Source: Flavobacterium sp. 270
GTDB taxonomy: Bacteria > Bacteroidota > Bacteroidia > Flavobacteriales > Flavobacteriaceae
Assembly: GCF_004368785.1 (NCBI RefSeq)
Contig: NZ_SODM01000002.1
Span: 434,001-498,000, forward strand
Direction of reading: 5' to 3'
DNA length: 64,000 bases
The translations under genes and the position numbers were made by a program. Positions 44,950 to 53,908 of this stretch are shown here, piece by piece. The first letter of the stretch is position 1, and each line of letters begins with the position of its first letter. The notes under the pieces are model-generated. The model was not told where the DNA came from. It worked only from the letters and a program-made list of their open reading frames with translations, and did not search any database.

Positions 44950-46188
44950 ATGTCAGAACTATTATTACCACCAGAGCATCGCTATGCTAAAATAATTAAG
45001 GAGAGATTAAACGACGACGGAAGCGAACTTTCTGTTCTGAATTTAGGTCCTACTCACCCAGCTACTCACGGTATTTTTCAGAATATCTTATTGATGGATG
45101 GTGAAAGAATTCTTGAGGCTGAGCCAACTATTGGTTACATCCACAGAGCATTCGAAAAAATTGCCGAAAATCGTCCTTTTTATCAAATCACGCCGCTTAC
45201 AGACCGTATGAACTATTGCTCTTCTCCTATTAATAATATGGGATGGTGGATGACTTTAGAAAAATTATTGAATATTGAAGTTCCTAAAAGAGCACAATAT
45301 TTAAGAGTTATCGTGATGGAGCTTGCCCGTATTACAGATCACTTGATTTGTAATTCGATTCTTGGTGTAGATACTGGTGCGTATACAGGTTTCTTATACG
45401 TTTTTCAATTTAGAGAAAAAGTTTACGAGATTTACGAAGAAATTTGTGGTGCTCGTTTAACAACCAATATGGGAAGAATTGGTGGATTTGAAAGAGATTG
45501 GACTCCAGAAGCTTTCAAAAAAATTGATGCTTTCCTTGAAGAATTTCCAGTTGCCTGGAAAGAATTCGAAAACTTATTCGAAAGAAACAGAATTTTCCTT
45601 GACAGAACTGTAAACGTAGGAGCTATTTCTGCTGAACAAGCAATGGCTTACGGATTTACAGGTCCAAACTTACGTGCTGCCGGAGTTGATTACGACGTTC
45701 GTGTGGCGCATCCTTATTCTTCTTACGAAGATTTCGATTTCATTGTTCCTGTTGGAAAATCAGGTGATACTTACGATCGTTTCTGCGTGCGTAATGCAGA
45801 AGTTTGGGAAAGTTTAAGCATTATTCGTCAAGCATTAGATAAGATGCCTGCCGGAAATGAATACCGTGCAGAAGTTCCAGATTACTACCTTCCTCCAAAA
45901 GAAGATGTATACCATAATATGGAATCTTTAATTTACCACTTTAAGATTGTAATGGGAGAAGTACCTGTACCAGTTGCAGAAATTTATCACCCAGTTGAAG
46001 GTGGAAACGGAGAATTAGGATTTTATTTAGTTACTGACGGAAGCAGAACTCCATACAGATTACACTTTAGAAGACCTTGCTTTATTTATTACCAAGCGTA
46101 TCCAGACATGATCAAAGGTGCTTTGCTGTCTGATGCGATTGTAATTTTATCAAGTTTGAATGTAATTGCAGGAGAATTAGACGCATAA
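44950..46188 (+). CDS. nuoD: NADH-quinone oxidoreductase subunit D
   Basis: 412 residues, the 49-kDa subunit related to NiFe hydrogenase large subunits. Motifs include LNLGPTHPATHGIFQNI near the N-terminus, DRMNYCSSPINNMGWW, and the C-terminal SLNVIAGELDA. With subunit B it lines the quinone pocket; the hydrogenase metal ligands are lost, as usual. An 80-bp spacer with repeat words separates it from nuoE. Confidence 0.97.
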   Translation: MSELLLPPEHRYAKIIKERLNDDGSELSVLNLGPTHPATHGIFQNILLMDGERILEAEPTIGYIHRAFEKIAENRPFYQITPLTDRMNYCSSPINNMGWWMTLEKLLNIEVPKRAQYLRVIVMELARITDHLICNSILGVDTGAYTGFLYVFQFREKVYEIYEEICGARLTTNMGRIGGFERDWTPEAFKKIDAFLEEFPVAWKEFENLFERNRIFLDRTVNVGAISAEQAMAYGFTGPNLRAAGVDYDVRVAHPYSSYEDFDFIVPVGKSGDTYDRFCVRNAEVWESLSIIRQALDKMPAGNEYRAEVPDYYLPPKEDVYHNMESLIYHFKIVMGEVPVPVAEIYHPVEGGNGELGFYLVTDGSRTPYRLHFRRPCFIYYQAYPDMIKGALLSDAIVILSSLNVIAGELDA

Positions 46189-46196
46189 AAAAATTA

Positions 46197-46255
46197 CAGA
46201 TTTTAGATTTCAGAATTTAGATTAAAAAATTTGTGCCTTTGTGCCTTTGTGGCAA
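46197..46255. repeat. Repeat words between nuoD and nuoE
   Basis: AGATTTTAGATTTCAGAATT (same word as the nuoA-nuoB spacer) is followed by TTTGTGCCTTTGTGCCTTTG (complement of the tract at 27427-27465). Confidence 0.55.
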
Positions 46256-46267
46256 AACAAGAATAAA

Positions 46268-46798
46268 ATGGAAAGAAAACATTACAAACAAGAAATAAAC
46301 ATGACTGAGGCATTGATGAACCGCATCAATGAATTGATCAGTCATTATCCTGAAGATAAAAGAAAATCGGCTTTACTGCCTGTTCTGCATGAAGTGCAGG
46401 ATGCGCATGACAACTGGTTAAGTACTGAATTACAGGATAAAGTTGCTGAAATTTTGCACATCAAACCAATTGAGGTTTATGAAGTGGTTACTTTTTATAC
46501 CATGTACAACCAAAAACCAATTGGAAAATATATGTTCGAATTCTGCCAGACTTCTTGTTGTTGTTTAAATGGTGCCGAAAATTTAATGGATTATACTTCT
46601 GAAAAATTGGGCATTAAAATGGGCGAAACAACTCCAGACGGAATGTTTACCATTGCTGGTGTAGAATGTTTAGGTGCTTGCGGATACGCTCCGATGATGC
46701 AGTTAGGCGATTTCTACAAAGAAAAATTGACAGAAGAAAAAATCGATCAGTTAATTGCTGATTGTAGAGATGATAAAATAATATTACACGATAAATAA
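46268..46798 (+). CDS. nuoE: NADH-quinone oxidoreductase subunit E
   Basis: 176 residues from ATG 46268; ATG 46301 is a possible shorter start, and a TTG at 46241 falls inside a repeat tract. It has the thioredoxin-like [2Fe-2S] fold of the 24-kDa subunit: CQTSCC and CLGACGYAPMM supply the four Cys ligands of cluster N1a. It belongs to the NADH-oxidising tip with subunit F, whose gene starts 1 bp later. Confidence 0.95.
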   Translation: MERKHYKQEINMTEALMNRINELISHYPEDKRKSALLPVLHEVQDAHDNWLSTELQDKVAEILHIKPIEVYEVVTFYTMYNQKPIGKYMFEFCQTSCCCLNGAENLMDYTSEKLGIKMGETTPDGMFTIAGVECLGACGYAPMMQLGDFYKEKLTEEKIDQLIADCRDDKIILHDK

Positions 46799-46799
46799 G

Positions 46800-48170
46800 A
46801 TGTCTCAAAAAATATTATTAGATAAAATCAATGTTCCGGGAATTAAAACCTACGAAGTATATCGCCAAAATGGTGGTTATGCTTCTGTAGAAAAAGCTTT
46901 AAAAACCCTTACTCCGGACGAAGTAACTGAAGAAGTAAAAAAATCTGGATTACGTGGTCGTGGTGGAGCTGGTTTCCCTGCGGGAATGAAATGGAGTTTT
47001 ATTGACAAAAAATCGGGAAGACCAAGACATTTAGTTTGTAATGCCGATGAGTCTGAGCCGGGAACTTTTAAAGATCGTTATTTGATGGAATTTATTCCTC
47101 ACTTATTGATCGAAGGAATGATTACTTCAAGTTATGCCTTAGGCGCTAACCTATCTTATATCTACATTCGTGGAGAATATATGTGGGTTTTCAAAATCTT
47201 AGAAAGAGCAATCGCCGAAGCTAAAGCTGCAGGCTGGTTAGGAAAAAATATATTAGGTACAGGTTACGATTTAGAATTACATGTACACTGTGGAGCTGGT
47301 GCTTACATTTGCGGAGAAGAAACTGCGCTTATTGAGTCATTAGAAGGTAAAAGAGGAAATCCTCGTATTAAACCACCATTTCCAGCTGTGTCTGGACTTT
47401 GGGCAAATCCTACGGTTGTAAACAATGTAGAAACTATTGCAACTGTGCCGTGGATCGTAAACAATTCTGGAGACGATTATGCAAAAATTGGAATTGGACG
47501 TTCTACAGGAACTAAATTAATTTCTGCTTCTGGACACATCAAAAATCCTGGAGTTTATGAAATTGAATTGGGTTTAAGTGTGGATGAATTCATGAATTCT
47601 GACGAATACTTAGGAGGAATGTCTTCTAGCAGACCTCTTAAAGCTTTTGTACCTGGAGGTTCTTCTGTGCCAATTTTACCAGCTGAATTAATTTTTAAAA
47701 CAGCAAACGGAGAAGATAGATTAATGACTTACGAATCTCTAAGTGATGGTGGTTTTGCTACCGGATCTATGTTGGGTTCAGGAGGATTTATCGTTTATAA
47801 TGATACAGCATGTGTAGTAAGAAACACATGGAATTTTGCTCGTTTCTATCACCACGAATCTTGCGGACAATGTACACCTTGCCGTGAAGGAACTGGTTGG
47901 TTAGAAAAAATATTATGGAGAATCGAAAACGGTCAAGGCCGTGAAGAAGATATCGAATTATTGTGGAGTATTCAAAGTAAAATTGAAGGAAACACAATTT
48001 GTCCGCTTGGTGACGCAGCTTCTTGGCCAGTAGCAGCCGCGATCCGTCACTTTAGAGATGAATTTGAATATCACGTTCGTTTCCCGGAAAAAATCAAAAA
48101 CAGAGAACACTTTGTTGCCGAGCCTTTTTCTCAGGTTAAACATTTAGTAGGCGGTAAAGTAATCGTATAA
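46800..48170 (+). CDS. nuoF: NADH-quinone oxidoreductase subunit F
   Basis: 456 residues. NADH and FMN binding motifs are RGRGGAGFPAGMKWSF and HCGAGAYICGEETALIES; the N3 [4Fe-4S] ligands are in ESCGQCTPCREGTGW plus a later Cys in GNTICPLGDA. It oxidises NADH at FMN and starts the electron chain of complex I. A 182-bp gap with an inverted repeat follows before nuoG. Confidence 0.97.
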   Translation: MSQKILLDKINVPGIKTYEVYRQNGGYASVEKALKTLTPDEVTEEVKKSGLRGRGGAGFPAGMKWSFIDKKSGRPRHLVCNADESEPGTFKDRYLMEFIPHLLIEGMITSSYALGANLSYIYIRGEYMWVFKILERAIAEAKAAGWLGKNILGTGYDLELHVHCGAGAYICGEETALIESLEGKRGNPRIKPPFPAVSGLWANPTVVNNVETIATVPWIVNNSGDDYAKIGIGRSTGTKLISASGHIKNPGVYEIELGLSVDEFMNSDEYLGGMSSSRPLKAFVPGGSSVPILPAELIFKTANGEDRLMTYESLSDGGFATGSMLGSGGFIVYNDTACVVRNTWNFARFYHHESCGQCTPCREGTGWLEKILWRIENGQGREEDIELLWSIQSKIEGNTICPLGDAASWPVAAAIRHFRDEFEYHVRFPEKIKNREHFVAEPFSQVKHLVGGKVIV

Positions 48171-48256
48171 AAATATAAAGCAGAAGTTAAAAAGTTAACA
48201 ATATTAAAAAGGACAGCAAACTCTTTTCAATATTCCGACTTTCAACAAAAAAAGTT

Positions 48257-48335
48257 TAAAATAGTTTCAAGTTTCAAGTAATTCTAGTTTCAATACCGAT
48301 AGTTATCAGCATTGAAACCTTAAACCTGAAACTAA
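48257..48335. repeat. Iterated-word inverted repeat between nuoF and nuoG
   Basis: AGTTTCAAGTTTCAAG and AGTTTCAAT on the left, ATTGAAACCTTAAACCTGAA on the right. Same GTTTCAAGTTT word as the sucA-sucB spacer. Confidence 0.65.
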
Positions 48336-48352
48336 AAAAACAAAATAAAGAG

Positions 48353-49384
48353 ATGAAAGTAACCATTGACGGTCAAAGTATAGACGTAGAACCAGGAACA
48401 ACAATCCTGCAGGCTGCACGTATGATTGGAGGGGATTTAGTACCACCAGCCATGTGCTATTACTCAAAATTAAAAGGCAGCGGCGGAAAATGTCGTTGTT
48501 GTTTAGTTGAAGTTTCCAAAGGTAGTGAGGCTGACCCAAGACCAATGCCAAAATTAATGGCATCTTGCGTAACAGGATGTATGGACGGTATGGAAGTAAA
48601 CAGTAAATCGTCTGCAAGGGTAACTGAGGCACGTAAATCTGTAACGGAATTTTTATTAATCAACCACCCATTAGACTGTCCTATTTGTGATCAGGCTGGG
48701 GAATGTGATTTACAGAATTTAAGTTTCGAGCACGGAAACCCAAAATCTCGTTTTATTGAAGAAAAAAGAACATTTGAACCAGAAGATATTGGTCCAAATA
48801 TTCAACTGCATATGAACCGTTGTATTCTTTGCCAAAGATGTGTACAAGTTGCAGATCAATTGACAGACAACAGAGTTCACGGAGTATTAGACCGTGGAGA
48901 TCACGCTAATATTTCTACCGGAATCTCAAAAGCTATTGACAATGAATTCTCAGGAAACATGATTGATGTTTGTCCTGTAGGAGCTTTGACAGACAAAACT
49001 TTCCGTTTCAAATCAAGAGTTTGGTTCAACAAACCTTACAATGCTCACAGAGAATGTACTACTCCGGGATGTTGTGGAAAAACTACGGTTTGGATGTTTG
49101 GAGGAGAAATTCAACGTGTAACTGGTCGTAAAGACGAGTACCATGAAGTAGAAGAATTTATCTGCAACAGCTGTCGTTTTGACCACAAAGATGTAAATGA
49201 CTGGGTTATTGAAGGACCAAGAGAATTTGAAAAAGATTCTGTTATCAACCAAAATAACTACACTCAAAAATTAGAGAAAGTTACTATCGATACTGAAAAG
49301 AATATACTTTTAGGTAGAGACGAAGACCGTAAAAAAATCAGTATGGCTGAAATTCCATTAAACACTAACAATAAAATTTCTTAA
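48353..49384 (+). CDS. nuoG: Short NADH-quinone oxidoreductase subunit G
   Basis: 343 residues against about 900 in Escherichia coli. The electron-transfer part is complete: [2Fe-2S] ligands (MCYYSKL, GGKCRCC, MASC), the His/Cys N5 site (NHPLDCPICDQAGECDLQ) and the N4 site (CILCQRC, DVCPVGAL). It is followed by about 110 residues with five more Cys (RECTTPGCCGK; ICNSC), and then ends. The large molybdopterin-like domain is absent, and nuoH begins at the stop codon, so this is not a recent truncation. I believe short NuoG is normal for flavobacteria. Confidence 0.93.
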   Translation: MKVTIDGQSIDVEPGTTILQAARMIGGDLVPPAMCYYSKLKGSGGKCRCCLVEVSKGSEADPRPMPKLMASCVTGCMDGMEVNSKSSARVTEARKSVTEFLLINHPLDCPICDQAGECDLQNLSFEHGNPKSRFIEEKRTFEPEDIGPNIQLHMNRCILCQRCVQVADQLTDNRVHGVLDRGDHANISTGISKAIDNEFSGNMIDVCPVGALTDKTFRFKSRVWFNKPYNAHRECTTPGCCGKTTVWMFGGEIQRVTGRKDEYHEVEEFICNSCRFDHKDVNDWVIEGPREFEKDSVINQNNYTQKLEKVTIDTEKNILLGRDEDRKKISMAEIPLNTNNKIS

Positions 49385-50442
49385 TGATGGTAGATAGTGC
49401 ATTTATTATAGAAAAAAGTGTTGTTATTGTGGTAGTTTTTGCTGTAACCATGATTATGGCAATGTATTCTACTTGGGCAGAACGTAAAGTAGCTGCTTTT
49501 TTACAAGACCGTGTAGGTCCTAACCGTGCAGGTTGGGGAGGTTTATTACAACCACTTGCAGATGGTATGAAATTGTTTTCTAAAGAAGAATTTGAGCCAA
49601 ATACTCCAAACAAATTTTTATTTGTTCTTGGACCGGCAATTGCAATGAGTACGGCTTTAATGACGAGTGCTGTAATTCCGTGGGGAGATCATTTAGAAGT
49701 TTTTGGCAGAACAGTTGTTCTTCAGGCTACAGATATTAATATTGGTTTATTGTATTTCTTCGGAGTTGTATCTGTTGGAGTTTACGGTATCATGATCGGT
49801 GGATGGGCTTCTAATAATAAATTTTCATTGATGGGAGCTGTTCGTGCTGCTTCTCAAATGGTTTCTTATGAAGTTGCCATGGGATTGTCAATGATTGCTT
49901 TATTGATGATGACTGGAACTTTAAGTTTGAAAGAAATATCATTACAGCAAGCTGAATGGCATTGGAATATATTATATCAGCCATTATCTTTCCTTATTTT
50001 CTTAATCTGTGCTTTTGCTGAAACAAACAGAACTCCTTTTGACTTAGCAGAATGTGAATCTGAGTTAATTGGTGGTTACCATACAGAATATTCATCTATG
50101 AAAATGGGATTCTACTTATTTGCTGAATATGCAAATATGTTTATCTCGGCTACTATTATATCTGTATTATTTTTTGGTGGCTACAATTATCCAGGTATGG
50201 CTTGGATGACGGAACATGCAGGTGTAAATATTGCAAATGTTTTAGGAATTGCAGCTTTATTTGCTAAAATCTGTTTCTGGATATTTTTCTATATGTGGGT
50301 TCGTTGGACGATTCCAAGATTTAGATATGACCAATTGATGCATTTAGGATGGAAGATTTTAATTCCGCTTTCTATTTTAAATATCATCGTTACTGGTGTT
50401 GTAATCTTAAGACACGAAATAGCTGTTTTCTTAGGATTCTAA
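49384..50442 (+). CDS. nuoH: NADH-quinone oxidoreductase subunit H
   Basis: 352 residues, eight membrane helices. Conserved loops: ERKVAAFLQDRVGPNRAGW and ETNRTPFDLAECESELIGGY, the charged loop at the quinone tunnel. It joins the membrane arm to the peripheral arm. Its ATG overlaps the nuoG stop (TAATG). A 161-bp spacer with a hairpin element follows. Confidence 0.97.
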   Translation: MMVDSAFIIEKSVVIVVVFAVTMIMAMYSTWAERKVAAFLQDRVGPNRAGWGGLLQPLADGMKLFSKEEFEPNTPNKFLFVLGPAIAMSTALMTSAVIPWGDHLEVFGRTVVLQATDINIGLLYFFGVVSVGVYGIMIGGWASNNKFSLMGAVRAASQMVSYEVAMGLSMIALLMMTGTLSLKEISLQQAEWHWNILYQPLSFLIFLICAFAETNRTPFDLAECESELIGGYHTEYSSMKMGFYLFAEYANMFISATIISVLFFGGYNYPGMAWMTEHAGVNIANVLGIAALFAKICFWIFFYMWVRWTIPRFRYDQLMHLGWKILIPLSILNIIVTGVVILRHEIAVFLGF

Positions 50443-50450
50443 AATACCGG

Positions 50451-50540
50451 AGTACCCTAGCCCTGATCGAAGCGGCATCCTTTTATTTTTTTCCTTTAAA
50501 AAAATAAAAGATACAGCGGAGAGCAGGATTAGCTTCAAAT
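50451..50540. repeat. Palindromic dispersed element between nuoH and nuoI
   Basis: Left arm CCCTAGCCCTGATCGAAGCG and following GCATCCTTTT; right arm AAAAGATACAGCGGAGAGCA with GGATTAGCTTC. Imperfect inverted repeat with a T/A-rich loop, more GC-rich than its surroundings. The wording is one I associate with repeats spread through Flavobacterium genomes. Confidence 0.65.
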
Positions 50541-50603
50541 AAAAATAAAATAGATTTTGAATTTGTTTGTTCAAGTTGAAAATCATAAATCATAAGTTTA
50601 AAA

Positions 50604-51149
50604 ATGTCGATAGAAACTATATCATTATCGGGTAGAAAAAAAATGGTCTCTAATAAAGAGATGACTTTTTTGGAGCGTTTGTATCTTGTTGCGATTGTAA
50701 AAGGTTTGTTTATTACACTTAAACACCTTTTCAGAAAGAAAGTAACAATTCATTATCCAGAACAAGTACGTGAAATGAGTCCTGTTTACCGTGGTCAGCA
50801 CATGCTGAAACGTGACGAACAAGGCCGTGAAAACTGTACTGCCTGCGGATTATGTGCTTTGTCATGTCCTGCTGAAGCTATCACAATGAAAGCTGCAGAG
50901 CGTAAAGCAGATGAAAAACATTTGTACAGAGAAGAAAAATATGCTTCTATCTACGAGATCAACATGTTACGTTGTATTTTTTGCGGTTTATGTGAAGAAG
51001 CATGTCCAAAAGATGCTATTTACTTAACAACTTCAAAAGTGTTGGTTCCTGCAAGCTACGAAAGAGAAGATTTCATTTTTGGAAAAGATAAATTAGTGAT
51101 GCCTTTAGAAATGGCTATGAAAAACGCTCAACTTAAAAACGCTAACTAA
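50604..51149 (+). CDS. nuoI: NADH-quinone oxidoreductase subunit I
   Basis: 181 residues with two ferredoxin-type [4Fe-4S] motifs, CTACGLCALSCPAEAI and CIFCGLCEEACPKDAI, for clusters N6a and N6b. They bridge the peripheral chain to subunit B. The N-terminal amphipathic segment lies on the membrane. Its stop overlaps the nuoJ start. Confidence 0.97.
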   Translation: MSIETISLSGRKKMVSNKEMTFLERLYLVAIVKGLFITLKHLFRKKVTIHYPEQVREMSPVYRGQHMLKRDEQGRENCTACGLCALSCPAEAITMKAAERKADEKHLYREEKYASIYEINMLRCIFCGLCEEACPKDAIYLTTSKVLVPASYEREDFIFGKDKLVMPLEMAMKNAQLKNAN

Positions 51150-51688
51150 TGATACATATACCTGATTTTGCACATGCAACAACTATACAAATTATATTTT
51201 GCTTCTTAGCGTTTATTACTGTTGCAACTGCTTTCCTTACCATTTTTAGCAGAAACCCAATTCACAGCGCTATTTATTTAGTGATCTGTTTTTTCTCTAT
51301 TGCCGGACATTATTTATTATTAAATGCTCAATTTTTGGCTGTCGTACATATTATAGTCTATTCTGGAGCGATTATGATTCTGTTCCTGTTTACGATTATG
51401 TTAATGAACCTTAATGAGCAGAAAGATGTGCACCGACCAAGAATTACACGTTTGGGTGCTATCGTTTCTTTTTGTTTGATCGTAATTGTTTTGATTGCCA
51501 TTTTTATCAACTCTAAACCAATTATGGGTGCGTATGATTCTACTGGCGAAGATTTCCAATCGATTCAAGTATTAGGTAAAATATTATTGAACGAATATAT
51601 GGTTCCGTTTGAATTTGCATCGATCTTGCTTTTGGTAGCGATGATTGGAACTGTATTATTGTCTAAAAAAGAAAAATTAAATAAATAA
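51149..51688 (+). CDS. nuoJ: NADH-quinone oxidoreductase subunit J
   Basis: 179 residues, five membrane helices. TM3 has the conserved region [21 protein letters not shown] with the pi-bulge motif. Part of the proton-transfer path next to subunits A and K. Overlaps nuoI and nuoK by single bases at both ends. Confidence 0.95.
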   Translation: MIHIPDFAHATTIQIIFCFLAFITVATAFLTIFSRNPIHSAIYLVICFFSIAGHYLLLNAQFLAVVHIIVYSGAIMILFLFTIMLMNLNEQKDVHRPRITRLGAIVSFCLIVIVLIAIFINSKPIMGAYDSTGEDFQSIQVLGKILLNEYMVPFEFASILLLVAMIGTVLLSKKEKLNK

Positions 51689-52008
51689 TGGGTAATATAT
51701 TAAATCAAATAGGTATTGAAAATTACATCTTTTTAAGTGTTGTACTTTTTTGTATTGGTGTTTTTGGTGTATTGTACAGACGAAATGCTATTATCGTTTT
51801 TATGTCTATCGAAATCATGCTGAATGCTGTAAATCTTTTATTTGTTGCTTTTTCAACATACCATCAAGATGCACAAGGGCAGGTTTTTGTATTCTTTTCG
51901 ATGGCAGTTGCTGCAGCAGAAGTTGCGGTAGGATTGGCAATTTTAGTTTCTATTTTTAGAAACTTAGGCTCAATTAGTATCGATAATTTAAAAAATTTAA
52001 AAGGATAA
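51688..52008 (+). CDS. nuoK: NADH-quinone oxidoreductase subunit K
   Basis: 106 residues, three membrane helices, MrpC-like. The conserved Glu lie in [15 protein letters not shown] and in [15 protein letters not shown]. They take part in the proton channel of the membrane arm. nuoL starts 6 bp later. Confidence 0.97.
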   Translation: MGNILNQIGIENYIFLSVVLFCIGVFGVLYRRNAIIVFMSIEIMLNAVNLLFVAFSTYHQDAQGQVFVFFSMAVAAAEVAVGLAILVSIFRNLGSISIDNLKNLKG

Positions 52009-52014
52009 ACAGAA

Positions 52015-53898
52015 ATGGATACCAATTTAGCTTTAGTTTTAGTTTTATCTCCTTTTTTAGGATTTTTACTTAATGTTTTTTTCGGTAAAAGCTTAGGAAA
52101 AACAGTTTCCGGAATTATCGGGACTGCTGCCGTTGTAGTTTCTTTTGGAGTTACGCTTTTACTTTTCTCTCAGATTACTTCAGATCAAAAAGCCATTCAG
52201 GTTACTTTATTTGACTGGATTCAAATTAGTAATCTTAAAATTAATCTTGGATTTTTATTAGATCAATTATCGGTTCTTTGGTTGCTTTTCGTAACTGGAA
52301 TTGGATCTTTGATTCACTTATACTCTATCAGTTACATGCATGATGACGAGAATATGCACAAGTTTTTTGCGTATTTAAATCTATTTGTATTCTTCATGAT
52401 TACACTTGTAATTGGAAGTAACTTATTAGTTTTATTTATCGGTTGGGAAGGTGTTGGACTTTGCTCGTACTTATTAATTGGATTCTGGCATAAAAACCAA
52501 GATTACAATGATGCTGCGAAAAAAGCTTTTATCATGAACAGAATTGGAGATTTAGGTCTTTTAATCGGAATGTTCATTATTGGTTCAATGTTCTCAACTT
52601 TAGATTATGCTACTTTAAAAACCGCAATTGCCGGAGCTTCAAACCTAAATATTCCGTTGCTTTCTTTAGCTGCTTTATGTTTATTTATTGGTGCTTGTGG
52701 TAAATCTGCACAGATTCCATTATATACTTGGTTACCTGATGCGATGGCTGGACCAACTCCAGTTTCTGCATTAATCCACGCGGCTACGATGGTTACCGCT
52801 GGTATCTTTATGGTAACGAGATTAAATTTTGTTTTTGATTTAGCGCCAGACGTTCAAAACGTAATTGCTATTATTGGAGGTGTAACTTCATTAGTTGCAG
52901 CAACAATAGGTTTAGTTCAGACGGATATCAAAAAAGTATTGGCCTACTCTACTGTTTCTCAATTAGGGTTAATGTTTTTAGCGTTAGGATTTGGTGCTTA
53001 TGAAGTTGCCGTTTTCCACGTAATCACACACGCTTTCTTTAAAGCTTGTTTATTCTTAGGTTCAGGTTCTGTTATTCACGGGTTACACGGAGAACAAGAT
53101 ATGCGTAAAATGGGTGGTTTGCGTAAAGCAATGCCGGTTACGTTCTGGACAATGTTAATTTCATCATTAGCTATTTCTGGAGTTCCACTTTTTTCAGGTT
53201 TCTTCTCTAAAGACGAAATTTTAATGACCGCCTTCCACCATAACATTCCTCTTTATGTTATTGGATCTATTGCTTCTATCATGACAGCTTTCTATATGTT
53301 TAGACTGATGTTCTTAACTTTCTTTAAAGATTTTAGAGGAACTGAAGAGCAAAAACATCATTTGCATGAAAGTGACGGTTTAATTACTTTCCCTTTAATC
53401 ATTTTAGCAATTCTAGCCACTTTTGGAGGATTAATCAGTTTACCTGGAAACAGTTGGTTAAATGAATATTTAGCTCCTTTATTTACTAAAGTGGCTGGCG
53501 AAGAACACCATTTAGGAACAACAGAATACACTTTGATGGGTGTTGCTGTTCTTGGTGGATTAATTGGAATTTTAATCGCTTATGTGAAATATTTCAAACA
53601 AGATAATGTTCCTGAAGCTGACGAAAACATTACTGGTGTTGCCAAAGTTTTATACAACAAATATTATGTAGACGAAGCTTACGATGCAATATTCGTTCGT
53701 TCTATAAATGCATTATCAAGATTCTTTAGAGATTATGTCGAAACTGGCTTATCTGCTGTTGTTTTTGGATTAGGTAAAATCACTAATGAATTGGCTTTTC
53801 AAGGAAAGAAATTACAAACCGGAAGTATCGGATTATATCTTTTTGTTTTTGTTTTAGGCCTTTGTGCGATTGTTTCCTATATATTTTTAGCTCAATAA
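52015..53898 (+). CDS. nuoL: NADH-quinone oxidoreductase subunit L
   Basis: 627 residues, distal antiporter-like subunit. Key motifs: FIGWEGVGLCSYLLIGFW with the TM5 Glu, LPDAMAGPTPVSALIHAATM with the TM7 Lys region nearby, and KKVLAYSTVSQLG. The C-terminus includes the long lateral helix and last TM. Pumps protons at the end of the membrane arm. Confidence 0.97.
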   Translation: MDTNLALVLVLSPFLGFLLNVFFGKSLGKTVSGIIGTAAVVVSFGVTLLLFSQITSDQKAIQVTLFDWIQISNLKINLGFLLDQLSVLWLLFVTGIGSLIHLYSISYMHDDENMHKFFAYLNLFVFFMITLVIGSNLLVLFIGWEGVGLCSYLLIGFWHKNQDYNDAAKKAFIMNRIGDLGLLIGMFIIGSMFSTLDYATLKTAIAGASNLNIPLLSLAALCLFIGACGKSAQIPLYTWLPDAMAGPTPVSALIHAATMVTAGIFMVTRLNFVFDLAPDVQNVIAIIGGVTSLVAATIGLVQTDIKKVLAYSTVSQLGLMFLALGFGAYEVAVFHVITHAFFKACLFLGSGSVIHGLHGEQDMRKMGGLRKAMPVTFWTMLISSLAISGVPLFSGFFSKDEILMTAFHHNIPLYVIGSIASIMTAFYMFRLMFLTFFKDFRGTEEQKHHLHESDGLITFPLIILAILATFGGLISLPGNSWLNEYLAPLFTKVAGEEHHLGTTEYTLMGVAVLGGLIGILIAYVKYFKQDNVPEADENITGVAKVLYNKYYVDEAYDAIFVRSINALSRFFRDYVETGLSAVVFGLGKITNELAFQGKKLQTGSIGLYLFVFVLGLCAIVSYIFLAQ

Positions 53899-53908
53899 TT
53901 TAATAACT

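Noticed and set aside
48353..49384. NuoG truncated by frameshift
   Set aside because: nuoH starts at the stop codon and no remnant of the missing domain is present downstream.
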